Assembly: GCA_029263435.1 (NCBI GenBank)
Contig: JAJCXL010000078.1
Location: forward strand, 1-6,004
Reading direction: 5' to 3'
DNA: 6,004 bases
From: Acidobacteriota bacterium
GTDB lineage: Bacteria > Acidobacteriota > Vicinamibacteria > Marinacidobacterales > SMYC01
Part shown: in pieces, positions 1 to 6,004 of the stretch
How positions within the stretch are numbered: the stretch's first letter is position 1
Layout: each line of letters begins with the position of its first letter
Translations under genes and position numbers: made by a program
Notes under the pieces: model-generated
Databases searched by the model: none
What the model was told of the DNA's origin: nothing
What the model saw: the letters and a program-made list of their open reading frames with translations, nothing else

Positions 1-1467
1 CAAAGCGAAGCCGTCACCGCAATCGTAGGTAGAGCAGAGCTTCTAGCGGCCTTCTTTTCTCTCGCGGCTTTCCTCGTCTACGTGCAAGGGAAGCATCCGG
101 TGTGGTCGGGCACTCTCTTTCTTCTCGCGCTCCTGTCCAAAGAGAGCGCGATGTTCGCGGTCACGCTGTTCGCCCTTCACGTCGTCTTCTTCGGCAAGCG
201 CAATCCGTCGCCGATCGGTGTCGCCGTCCTTGCCTTCTTCTTGCTACGGATCGCTGTTCTCGGCAGCCTCGGCATCGACGAGCGAGAGATAGGATTCATC
301 GACAACCCCATCGCATCGTCTCCCCTATCCGTGCGTGCGCTCACGGCCTCGGCTCTACTTTGGAAATATCTCGGGCTCGTGTTGTGGCCGTACACGTTGT
401 CCGCGGATTACTCCTTCAACGAGATTCCAGTGCCGACGAGTGTCGACTCGCGCGTGGCCCTCGGAGGCATCGCGGTGACGCTCTTGATCCTCATCGCATG
501 GAAGCTCCGGCGCCTACCTGGTTTCGCCGCTCTCGCTTTTCTCCTCCCGCTTCTCGGATTCCTTCATGTGCTCTTCCCTCTCGGTACCGTATTCGCGGAA
601 CGATTGGTGTACTTGCCGATGGTCGGGGCAGCGCTAGGATTGGCATTCATCGTTAGCAAGCTGGGCTATTACCGAAGCCATTTCCTGACTCTCACGTTGT
701 TAGTGTTCGCGGCGCGGACCATCGTCCGGAACCAGGACTGGAAGGACAACGAGACGCTGTTTCGTCGGACGGTCGAAACGGCGCCTGGAAGTGCACGGAG
801 TCACTTTCTGCTCGGCGCGGAGCTTACTGAGCTCGGCCGAGCCGAAGAGGCCGCGGCGTCTTTCGAGCGCGGACTCGATATTTACCCGCAGCACGTCGGC
901 GCGCGAATGAGTCGCGGCGAAGCGCTAAAAGCGGCAGGCCGGGTCGAGGACGCCGCAACGGAGTTCCAGCGAGCCTATGAGCTGTCGCCCCACGAAGATA
1001 TCCGAAGTCGGCTCGTCGACGAGCTTCTGGTCGTGGGACGGAGTCGAGCCCGAGCGAACGACTGGGCGGGCGCGAGAGAGCGCTTCGAGTACGCGCTCGG
1101 ACTATCGCCGCGCTCTACGGAGGCTCACAACCAGTTGGGGCTCGTCCTCGAGCGTCAGGGAGACTTCGACGCTGCCCGTCAACGGTATGAGCAGGCTCTC
1201 GAGACGGACCCGAACTACGTACCCGCTCTCGTGAATCTAGCGAGCGTTCGTATGCGAGGCGGCGAGCTCCAAGCGGCGGAAGCGCTCTTCGGATCAGCGG
1301 TCTCACTCGCGCCGGACCACTACGAGGCCTACAATGGTCTCGGCATCGCGCAGGCCCGTCAAGGACGGGAGGCCGAGGCAGAAGCGTCGTTCCGGCGAGC
1401 TCTTTCGATCGACCCGAGCCTGGACGCCGCGCGGGACAATCTTCGAGCTTTGGGAAAAACTCCATGA
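1..1467 (+). CDS. TMTC-like membrane protein with DUF1736 and TPR repeats (5' partial)
   Basis: The frame is open from base 1, so the gene starts upstream; GTG at 82 is only an internal codon. The 488 visible residues begin with the family-like stretch EAVTAIVGRAELLAA. About nine hydrophobic segments follow to residue ~241. Conserved-looking motifs are LSKES (45-49), DNP (101-103), LSADYS (133-138) and FAERLVYLP (198-206), a pattern I recognise from DUF1736/TMTC proteins. After RNQDW (243-247), about six TPR units run to the end (~265-480), with typical A-x-x-x-(F/Y)-x-x-A-L-x-x-x-P spacing. Eukaryotic TMTC proteins are GT-C enzymes that O-mannosylate proteins using a lipid-linked sugar; the bacterial function is unproven. 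The first loop, where GT-C enzymes carry catalytic acidic residues, lies outside the window, so activity cannot be judged. The stop overlaps the next start (ATGA), suggesting translational coupling. Family assignment is fairly sure; substrate is unknown. Confidence 0.85.
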   Translation, partial: QSEAVTAIVGRAELLAAFFSLAAFLVYVQGKHPVWSGTLFLLALLSKESAMFAVTLFALHVVFFGKRNPSPIGVAVLAFFLLRIAVLGSLGIDEREIGFIDNPIASSPLSVRALTASALLWKYLGLVLWPYTLSADYSFNEIPVPTSVDSRVALGGIAVTLLILIAWKLRRLPGFAALAFLLPLLGFLHVLFPLGTVFAERLVYLPMVGAALGLAFIVSKLGYYRSHFLTLTLLVFAARTIVRNQDWKDNETLFRRTVETAPGSARSHFLLGAELTELGRAEEAAASFERGLDIYPQHVGARMSRGEALKAAGRVEDAATEFQRAYELSPHEDIRSRLVDELLVVGRSRARANDWAGARERFEYALGLSPRSTEAHNQLGLVLERQGDFDAARQRYEQALETDPNYVPALVNLASVRMRGGELQAAEALFGSAVSLAPDHYEAYNGLGIAQARQGREAEAEASFRRALSIDPSLDAARDNLRALGKTP

Positions 1468-2852
1468 TGTGGTTGTTGGCAGTCGCGGCGTTGATGCTTT
1501 CGGGACAAGCCGATCCTGTATCCGAGGCGAAACGGTTGTTCGAAGCCGGCGACGGGATGGGCGCGCTACAGCACTTGGAGACGGCTTCCCGCGAGCAACC
1601 GGACAACGCCGAAGTCCATCACGCTCTCGGAGCCCTTTACGCGTCCGCGGGCCGGATGCGTGAGGCTCTGGTCTCGGTCGAGCGGGCCGTAAGGATCGAG
1701 CCTGAGAGCACCCTATACGCGTCTGCGCTGGGTGAGCTTCTCTATCGAAACGGTCGAGCCGAGGAGGCTCGTCCCTACCTCGAGCGTGCATCCGACGAGC
1801 CGGGTGCACTGATCCTTCTTGCCGGGGTCTATGAAAGTCTGGGGGATCGCGACGCCGTCCTTTCGGCCCTGGAGCAACATCTGGAGAACAATCCGGAAGA
1901 CAAGAACACCAGACTCTTGTTCGGCCAGCAGCTCGAAGCGTCGAAGCGTTTCGAAGACGCGCTGTCGGTGTATCGTGGCGGCCTCGATCTCGATCCCGAC
2001 GATGCCATCTTCTTGTACAAAGTCGCGGAGGCGCTGAGCCGCTCTCGCGAAGGCTACGAAGAAGCGGAGTCTCTCACGAGACGGGCTCTCGAGCTTCAGC
2101 CCGAGGCGCTGGAATCCGGGATTCTGCTCGCTCGCCTCTTGGATCGACAGAGCCGTCATACAGAGGCGTTGAGCGAGCTCGAAAGGCTCCGCGAGCTGCA
2201 TCCCGACGCCTCCCAGGTTCACTTCAACTTGACGACGCTGTACCAAAGAGCGGGAGAACCGGACAAGGCACGCGACGCGGCGGCGCGCTTCGAGGAGCTC
2301 ACCGCGAAAGAGAAGCAGAGCTCTGACCGAGAAGCACGCGTCGCTGTCACCTATAAGCGAGGGGTGGAGCTCCTGCAAACCGGCAAGATGGGAGAAGCCG
2401 AGACCGTGTTTCAGGAGACGCTCGAGATCGATCCGGATCACGCGTTGACGCAATCGATGCTCGCAAAGATCGCGTTTTCGAAAGGCGACGTAGCGAGCGC
2501 TCTCCAGTGGATCGAGCAGGCGGTCGAAAACGATGGCAGCATTGCCGAGTTTCACTACCTCGAGGCGCTGTTCGAGCTCCGGCGGGGAAACCCTCAAGCC
2601 GCTTTGCAAGCAGCCAACCGAGCCTTGGCGCTCGACCCGGCGCTGGCCGACGCGTGGTCGATGGTTGGAACGCTGTTACTCGACGCCGGGCGGGCTCGAG
2701 AGGCGGTGACCTGCTTCGAGAAAGCTTCCGCGCTAGAGCCTTCCAATGAATCCGTCCAGCTGAACCTGGCCTCCGCTTACGCCGCCGTGGGAGACCGCGC
2801 AGGGGAAGCCCGGGCGATGGACCGCTACAAAGAGCTGACGCGCAGCCGCTAG
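1464..2852 (+). CDS. Exported tetratricopeptide-repeat protein
   Basis: This 462-residue protein is almost all TPR. A short hydrophobic N-terminus (MMWLLAVAALMLSGQA) looks like a Sec signal peptide, with possible cleavage near residue 16. It has no positive n-region and no lipobox Cys, so prediction is moderate. About thirteen helical-pair units of roughly 34 residues fill residues ~17-462. Good examples are 49-82, 146-179, 361-394 and 395-428, most ending in D/E/Q-P. Residues ~280-292 form a charged break (TAKEKQSSDRE) that splits the solenoid in two. TPR solenoids bind other proteins; no catalytic domain is visible. The start overlaps the stop of the TMTC-like gene by 4 bases. GGGA at 1452-1455 lies 8 bases upstream as a plausible ribosome-binding site; the second ATG (1467) is an alternative start. 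I infer a periplasmic scaffold or partner of the upstream membrane protein. The specific role is unknown. Confidence 0.9.
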   Translation: MMWLLAVAALMLSGQADPVSEAKRLFEAGDGMGALQHLETASREQPDNAEVHHALGALYASAGRMREALVSVERAVRIEPESTLYASALGELLYRNGRAEEARPYLERASDEPGALILLAGVYESLGDRDAVLSALEQHLENNPEDKNTRLLFGQQLEASKRFEDALSVYRGGLDLDPDDAIFLYKVAEALSRSREGYEEAESLTRRALELQPEALESGILLARLLDRQSRHTEALSELERLRELHPDASQVHFNLTTLYQRAGEPDKARDAAARFEELTAKEKQSSDREARVAVTYKRGVELLQTGKMGEAETVFQETLEIDPDHALTQSMLAKIAFSKGDVASALQWIEQAVENDGSIAEFHYLEALFELRRGNPQAALQAANRALALDPALADAWSMVGTLLLDAGRAREAVTCFEKASALEPSNESVQLNLASAYAAVGDRAGEARAMDRYKELTRSR

Positions 2853-2859
2853 CCGCTAG
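2844..2859. repeat. 7-base tandem repeat spanning two convergent stop codons
   Basis: AGCCGCT occurs twice in a row (2844-2850 and 2851-2857), followed by AG. Each copy junction makes CTAG, which reads TAG on both strands. The first CTAG holds the stop of the TPR gene (2850-2852). The second holds the stop of pxpBC on the other strand (2858-2856). Only three bases separate the two genes, so no room remains for a conventional terminator between them. The repeat may come from slippage; it could also be chance. Confidence 0.5.
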
Positions 2860-4406
2860 TGTCGGGTCGCCGCCAAGACCTGGAAGCGCACGGAGTCTCC
2901 CGGCATCAGCTGTGCGAGGCGGCCGATATCCGAGCTCACTACGGTCGCGATCTTGGGGTAGCCACCGGTCGTCGCGCGGTCGGCGAGCATCACGATCGGG
3001 AGGCCGTTCGGGGGCACTTGAATACTACCCAATGCGTTTCCGTCAGAAATGATCTCGCGCGCGTCACGATGCGAAAGCGTAGGTCCTTCGAGCCGGTACC
3101 CCATCCGGTCGGCGGCCGTTCCCACCCGGAACTCTTCGGAGACGAGCTTGTCTTTCGCTCCGGCCGTGAAGTAGTCGTCTTGTGGGCCCCACACGATTCG
3201 CAAGACCACGGGCTCGACCCTCGGCTCCGCGCGGCGCTGTCCCGCGCCGAGAAAGCTCGCCGAGGGCAGCGCTCGCAGTCGATCTCCGCTTCTGAGGGCT
3301 CGCCCCTCGAAGCCACCGAAGCCGGCGGTGAGATACGTGGACCGAGAACCTAGAACCGGCTCGACATCGAGCCCCCCGGCCACGGACAGATAGGCGCGGG
3401 CTCCCGTGCACCGCCCCGAGAAAGACAGCACGTTTCCCGGCCGAAGCAAGAAAGAGCTGGACGCAGGCGGCCGCCACTCACCGAGATCGCGACGACGAAC
3501 GATGGCCCCAAGGTCAGCACCCGCGAGCCCCACGAGCGTAGTTCTCACGCATCGCAGAGACGGGCCGTCGACGGTGCACTCGAGCCCCGCGGCGTTCTCT
3601 TCGTTTCCCACGAGAGCATTGGCCGCGATGAGTGCGCTCTGGTCGACGGCGCCCGCCACGGGAACTCCAAAGCGCTGATAGCCCGGTCGGCCGAGATCTT
3701 GGACCGTCGTCAGCAGCCCGCCTTGCTCGACCTCGAACACGACGTCACCGACCGCTTTGTGCTCCGACGCGCCGGCGGGGGGACCCTCTGCGACCGGGAG
3801 ACTACCGACGGGCAGAAACCTCACGCGGTCTCCAGGCGCGAAGCGGCTCGGCGGCTCGGCGCGCACGTCGAACAGCAGCTCGGGATCCGCTCGCCCCAGA
3901 AGGTGCCAGCCACCCGGCGTATCGGAGGGATAAATGCCCGTCTGCCCCATGGCAATCGCGACCGAGCCGCGCGGGACCCGGGTCCGAGGAGAGGCCCGGC
4001 GAGGCAAGGCCAACTTGTCATCGGTCATGCCCATATAGGCGAACCCCGGAGTGAAGCCGACGACGTACACCCGGTACTCGCGCTCGCTGTGAAGGCGCAC
4101 GACTTCCTCGCGGCTCACCTTGGCGAGGTGGGCAACCTCGTCGAGGTCCTCGCCGTCATACACCGTCAGCACTTCCTTCACGCCCGAGACCGGAGCGCAT
4201 GCCGGGTCGATCGTTGCGAAACGCTCTTGGACGACGGGCACGACCTTCGCCATCGTCGTGACCGCAGGATCGAAGAACACGAGAAGGGACCGATAGGACG
4301 GGATGGCCTCGACATAGCCTGGAAACGGAGCCCGCAACAACGCCTCGTCCAACGCGCGGACAGCATCGTTGAGATCCGGGTCGATGCGATCGCCGAGCTC
4401 CACCAC
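2856..4406 (-). CDS. pxpBC: 5-oxoprolinase subunits B and C, fused (PxpB-PxpC)
   Basis: This is a fusion of the two partner subunits that, with PxpA, convert 5-oxoproline plus ATP to glutamate in the cytoplasm. Numbering is from GTG at 4406. Residues 1-200 are PxpB (KipI/allophanate hydrolase subunit 1-like): VEAIPSY (32-38), VGFTPGFAYMG (116-126), PRRASPRTRVPRGSVAI (135-151), QTGIYPSDTPGGWHLLG (155-171) and PGDRVRF (191-197). A linker spans ~201-220. Residues ~221-516 are PxpC (KipA-like): TTVQDLGRPGYQRFGVP (233-249), AGAVDQ (251-256), GSRSTYLTAGFGG (353-365), GPQDDYF (407-413), DRMGYRLEGP (433-442) and DRATTGGYP (476-484). Length matches the sum of separate subunits. GTG 4406 is the first conventional start, with GGAG at 4421-4418. 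However, upstream in-frame codons encode PRFLPAGDGGL, the expected first PxpB strand, so translation probably begins earlier. The gene follows pxpA directly. Function is well supported; the start is not. Confidence 0.93.
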   Translation of the reverse strand: MVELGDRIDPDLNDAVRALDEALLRAPFPGYVEAIPSYRSLLVFFDPAVTTMAKVVPVVQERFATIDPACAPVSGVKEVLTVYDGEDLDEVAHLAKVSREEVVRLHSEREYRVYVVGFTPGFAYMGMTDDKLALPRRASPRTRVPRGSVAIAMGQTGIYPSDTPGGWHLLGRADPELLFDVRAEPPSRFAPGDRVRFLPVGSLPVAEGPPAGASEHKAVGDVVFEVEQGGLLTTVQDLGRPGYQRFGVPVAGAVDQSALIAANALVGNEENAAGLECTVDGPSLRCVRTTLVGLAGADLGAIVRRRDLGEWRPPASSSFLLRPGNVLSFSGRCTGARAYLSVAGGLDVEPVLGSRSTYLTAGFGGFEGRALRSGDRLRALPSASFLGAGQRRAEPRVEPVVLRIVWGPQDDYFTAGAKDKLVSEEFRVGTAADRMGYRLEGPTLSHRDAREIISDGNALGSIQVPPNGLPIVMLADRATTGGYPKIATVVSSDIGRLAQLMPGDSVRFQVLAATRH

Positions 4407-4441
4407 CAGGCCCCCATCTCCGGCAGGCAGAAACCGCGGAG

Positions 4442-5206
4442 TTAGCTCAGAAGCGATCGAACTTCGACTCCGTTTCTTTCCAATGCCTCCCGCACCCGAC
4501 GAGCATTATCGAGCGCGGTTGGATTGTCGCCGTGGAGGCACAATGTCTCGGCTTCGAGCGCGACCCGAGAGCCGTCGTGAGCGGTGACGCTCTTGTCGGC
4601 CCCAATCGAGACCGCCTGGCGCGCGGCGAGATCCGGGTCCGTGATGACAGAGCCGGCAATCGCTCTGGACTGAAGGGTGCCGTCCGGGTTGTAGACCCGA
4701 TCCGCGAACGCTTCGCCGGCGAATCGAAGCCCTTCCGCCTCAGCAGCCGCGCGCATCGTCGCGGAGGTCGCGAGCCCGACGAAGATGAGGTCTCGGCTGA
4801 CTCGAGCCACGCCTTTCGCGAGCGCGCTCGAAAGGGACGCGTCGTTGACCGCCTGGTTGTACAAAGCGCCGTGCGGTTTCACGTGCACCAGGGGGACGCC
4901 GTGCGCGGCGGCGAATGCGGCCACCGCTCCGACCTGGTAGACGACGTCCGCCTCGATCTCATCGGGGGCGACCTGAATGGAGCGACGCCCAAAGCCCCTG
5001 AGGTCGTGATGGCTCGGATGGGCCCCCACGGCGACACCGGCCTTGGCCGCGAGTCCGACCGTGTGGTCGATGATTCGAGGGTCTCCGGCGTGAAACCCGC
5101 ACGCGACGTTCGCCGAGGTCACGAGCTCGAGCATTTTCGCGTCGTCCCCACCAATTCGGTAGGTGCCGAAGCTCTCTCCCATGTCGCAGTTCAAGTCGAT
5201 CCGCAT
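4442..5206 (-). CDS. pxpA: 5-oxoprolinase subunit A (PxpA, LamB/YcsF family)
   Basis: PxpA is the third subunit of the ATP-dependent 5-oxoprolinase that returns pyroglutamate, a spontaneous and metabolic by-product of glutamine and glutamyl peptides, to glutamate. The 254-residue length is normal for the family. Diagnostic motifs appear in order: DLNCDMGESFG (4-14), ANVACGFHAGDP (32-43), GAHPSHHDLRGFGRR (61-75), HVKPHGALYN (108-117), EAFADRVYNPDGTLQSR (165-181) and ETLCLHGDNP (220-229). The third motif usually reads GAHPxxxDxxGFGRR, so it is intact here. ATG at 5206 begins exactly at the family start MRIDLNCDMG. No Shine-Dalgarno sequence is visible before it; a TAGAAT hexamer sits 6 bases upstream, so the mRNA may be leaderless. 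It is the first gene of a two-gene operon with pxpBC. The two reading frames are offset by one base at the junction. Confidence 0.96.
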   Translation of the reverse strand: MRIDLNCDMGESFGTYRIGGDDAKMLELVTSANVACGFHAGDPRIIDHTVGLAAKAGVAVGAHPSHHDLRGFGRRSIQVAPDEIEADVVYQVGAVAAFAAAHGVPLVHVKPHGALYNQAVNDASLSSALAKGVARVSRDLIFVGLATSATMRAAAEAEGLRFAGEAFADRVYNPDGTLQSRAIAGSVITDPDLAARQAVSIGADKSVTAHDGSRVALEAETLCLHGDNPTALDNARRVREALERNGVEVRSLLS

Positions 5207-5212
5207 GTGTGG

Positions 5213-5241
5213 ATTCTATCTTTTCGCTTTCGGGTTCGGAA
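5213..5241 (-). promoter_or_regulatory. Candidate promoter of pxpA operon
   Basis: On the minus strand, TAGAAT (5218-5213) matches the -10 consensus TATAAT at five of six positions. TTCCGA (5241-5236) is a weak -35 at 17-base spacing (three of six matches). Counting about seven bases from the -10 puts the transcription start at or next to the pxpA ATG (5206), which would give a leaderless message and fits the lack of a ribosome-binding site. This assumes a housekeeping sigma-70-type consensus applies in this organism. Confidence 0.45.
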
Positions 5242-5252
5242 AGAGATAGAAT
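5223..5252 (+). promoter_or_regulatory. Candidate promoter of the bTHX gene
   Basis: TAGAAT (5247-5252) is a good -10 candidate. Any -35 is weak; TTCGCT (5223-5228) at 18-base spacing matches TTGACA at three positions. The predicted transcription start is near 5258-5260, only a few bases before the ATG at 5262, so this message too would be nearly leaderless. The element overlaps the pxpA promoter on the opposite strand, so polymerase binding at the two may be mutually exclusive. Confidence 0.42.
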
Positions 5253-5261
5253 AGCCGGGTT

Positions 5262-5372
5262 ATGGGTAAAGGCGATCGCAAAACGAAACGCGGCAAGATC
5301 TTTCAGGGCACCTACGGCAAGGCGCGCCCCAAGCCGCAAAACGACAAGAAAACCGAGAAGAAACAGAGCTGA
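5262..5372 (+). CDS. thx: 30S ribosomal protein bTHX
   Basis: This very small gene encodes 36 residues beginning MGKGDRKTKRGKIFQGTYGK, which closely follows the bTHX (Thx) family pattern GKGD-(K/R)-(K/R)-T-(K/R)-(K/R)-GKI-x-x-GTYG-x-x-RP. The family's founding member, from Thermus, sits in the head of the 30S subunit and stabilises 16S rRNA; a plastid homologue is PSRP4. The family core is complete here (residues 2-23). It is followed by a lysine-rich tail (PKPQNDKKTEKKQS) longer than in Thermus, whose protein is about 26 residues. Composition is strongly basic, as expected for rRNA binding. The ATG at 5262 is fixed by the conserved GKGD start. It stands divergent to pxpA and 35 bases before the lipoprotein gene. 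Function follows from sequence family alone, but the match is hard to explain otherwise. Confidence 0.9.
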   Translation: MGKGDRKTKRGKIFQGTYGKARPKPQNDKKTEKKQS

Positions 5373-5407
5373 CGCCCAGGCGCACCAGCGCCACGGGTGC
5401 GGCCGCG

Positions 5408-6004
5408 ATGTGCTCTCGAATCGTCGCATCGGTAAGAGTCTTCAGGATTTCTGCACCGCTCTACGCCTGTGTCTTGGTGGCGGGATGCGGCCCCGGTAAC
5501 CCGGGTCAGCATGACACGAGTTCTCCTTTTTTCTTCGCCGAGCATGCATCCGAAGCCGAGATCGATATTGATCGAAATCAGTTCCGCTCGTTCATCCGTG
5601 ACGCTCGCATCGACGACGCCGTCAAGCTGGGCGAGGAAACCCGACGGTCTCTTTTCGGTCCCGTCCCTTCATCGCTGAGCTTCGAGCTCAACATACCCGA
5701 CGCGCCCCGTCTCCAGTTCGCGCTAGGAGTCTCCACTTTCGGACGTCAGGCCCCGTCTCATCCCGTGCGATTCCGCATTCGGGCGACCGGTGGCGGACGC
5801 GATGCCGTGCTGTTCGAAGAAACCATCGGCCGACGGGAACAGTGGATCGAGAGGGACATCGATATCGGTGCCTGGTCCAACCAGCGTGCGGACCTGAGCT
5901 TCGAGACGGAGTGGGCGAACCCGACCGCGGAACCGGATGCGCCCGTTGGCGTGTTGCCGCTATGGGGTGTCCCCACCCTCATCAGCTCGACCGCCATCCC
6001 AGAG
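5408..6004 (+). CDS. Lipoprotein with beta-rich domain, possible N-terminus of an envelope sulfatase (3' partial)
   Basis: The frame is open from ATG 5408 to the window edge (199 codons) with no stop. The N-terminus has arginines at 4, 10 and 13, a hydrophobic stretch, and the lipobox VAGC with Cys27 (sequence ACVLVAGCGPGN). It is thus probably lipidated and anchored in the envelope. After a spacer rich in acidic residues, residues ~95-185 look like a beta-sandwich: SLSFELNIPDAPRLQFALGV, then RFRIRATGGG, then LSFETEW and PLWGVPTLIS. I have seen this layout (a carbohydrate-binding-like domain ending in W-G-x-P) ahead of alkaline-phosphatase-fold sulfatase domains. The catalytic part would lie beyond the window, so this is inference. 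No ribosome-binding site is visible before the ATG, and no better start is found upstream. The gene may be co-transcribed with bTHX. That it is a real lipoprotein gene is well supported; its function is not. Confidence 0.75.
   Translation, partial: MCSRIVASVRVFRISAPLYACVLVAGCGPGNPGQHDTSSPFFFAEHASEAEIDIDRNQFRSFIRDARIDDAVKLGEETRRSLFGPVPSSLSFELNIPDAPRLQFALGVSTFGRQAPSHPVRFRIRATGGGRDAVLFEETIGRREQWIERDIDIGAWSNQRADLSFETEWANPTAEPDAPVGVLPLWGVPTLISSTAIPE

Larger units (their letters stand above)
5213..5252. repeat. Perfect 9-base inverted repeat in the divergent intergenic region
   Basis: ATTCTATCT (5213-5221) is the exact reverse complement of AGATAGAAT (5244-5252), with 22 bases between. A nested pair, CTTTC (5227-5231) and GAAAG (5239-5243), abuts the right arm, so a bulged hairpin of up to 14 pairs could form. 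Each arm contains a TAGAAT -10-like hexamer pointing outward to its own gene. The symmetry may therefore reflect two similar promoters, or an operator for a dimeric regulator shared by pxpA and the bTHX gene. Confidence 0.6.

Noticed and set aside
82..84. GTG as start of the first gene
   Set aside because: The frame is open and family-like from base 1 (EAVTAIVGRAELL), so this is an internal codon of a gene beginning upstream.
1115..1809. Long open frames on the minus strand opposite the TPR genes
   Set aside because: They lack recognisable motifs, overlap well-supported TPR genes, and are rich in Arg/Pro/Ser, as expected for shadow frames in GC-rich DNA.
3699..4445. Plus-strand open frame of 248 codons opposite pxpBC, and a similar 240-codon frame at 4532-5254 opposite pxpA
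   Set aside because: Both are antisense to genes with strong family motifs, and their translations (Arg/His/Asp-rich) show no domain.
4442..4505. Programmed -1 frameshift fusing PxpA to PxpB
   Set aside because: PxpA ends at a normal family length and no slippery heptamer is present in its frame; an early or rare start for pxpBC is simpler.
5379..5401. Two competing GC hairpins between bTHX and the lipoprotein gene (5379-5383/5388-5392 and 5381-5386/5396-5401)
   Set aside because: The stems are only 5-6 pairs with no U-tract. Such stems are common by chance in GC-rich DNA, so I do not call a terminator or attenuator.
5469..5678. Short plus-strand frame inside the lipoprotein gene
   Set aside because: It overlaps the longer frame 5408-6004, which has a lipobox and a coherent protein-like sequence.

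Overview
The window is a GC-rich bacterial chromosome segment with third codon positions dominated by G and C. It carries six protein genes packed with almost no spacer: four complete and two cut by the window edges. The lineage cannot be fixed from this sequence. A bacterial TMTC-like/DUF1736 membrane protein, long secreted TPR proteins, a bTHX-type ribosomal protein and a lipoprotein with a lipobox together suggest a Gram-negative, high-GC environmental group (for example Acidobacteriota, Myxococcota or Gemmatimonadota). That placement is an inference from gene content only. I saw no tRNA, rRNA, CRISPR array, insertion sequence, attachment site or phage gene.

Left block, + strand (1-2852). 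The C-terminal part of a polytopic TMTC-like protein (GT-C glycosyltransferase type, DUF1736 plus TPR) enters from the left edge. Its stop overlaps by 4 bases (ATGA) the start of a second gene for an exported protein made almost entirely of TPR repeats. The two are probably translationally coupled and may work together at the cell envelope.

Centre block, - strand (5206 down to 2856). This is a two-gene 5-oxoprolinase operon: pxpA, then a pxpB-pxpC fusion. The products cleave 5-oxoproline (pyroglutamate) to glutamate with ATP. The fusion converges tail to tail with the TPR gene across only 3 bases, inside a 7-base tandem repeat. The family's usual N-terminal strand is encoded upstream of the first GTG of the fusion, so its real start is uncertain.

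Right block, + strand (5262-6004). A 55-base divergent promoter region with a perfect 9-base inverted repeat separates pxpA from a 36-codon gene for ribosomal protein bTHX. A lipoprotein gene follows and runs off the right edge. It has a clear lipobox and a beta-rich region that resembles the N-terminal accessory domain of some envelope sulfatases.

I do not see a clearly new biological system. The points most worth a second look are the mirror-symmetric promoter with apparently leaderless starts, the missing start codon of pxpBC, and the coupled TMTC-like/TPR pair.
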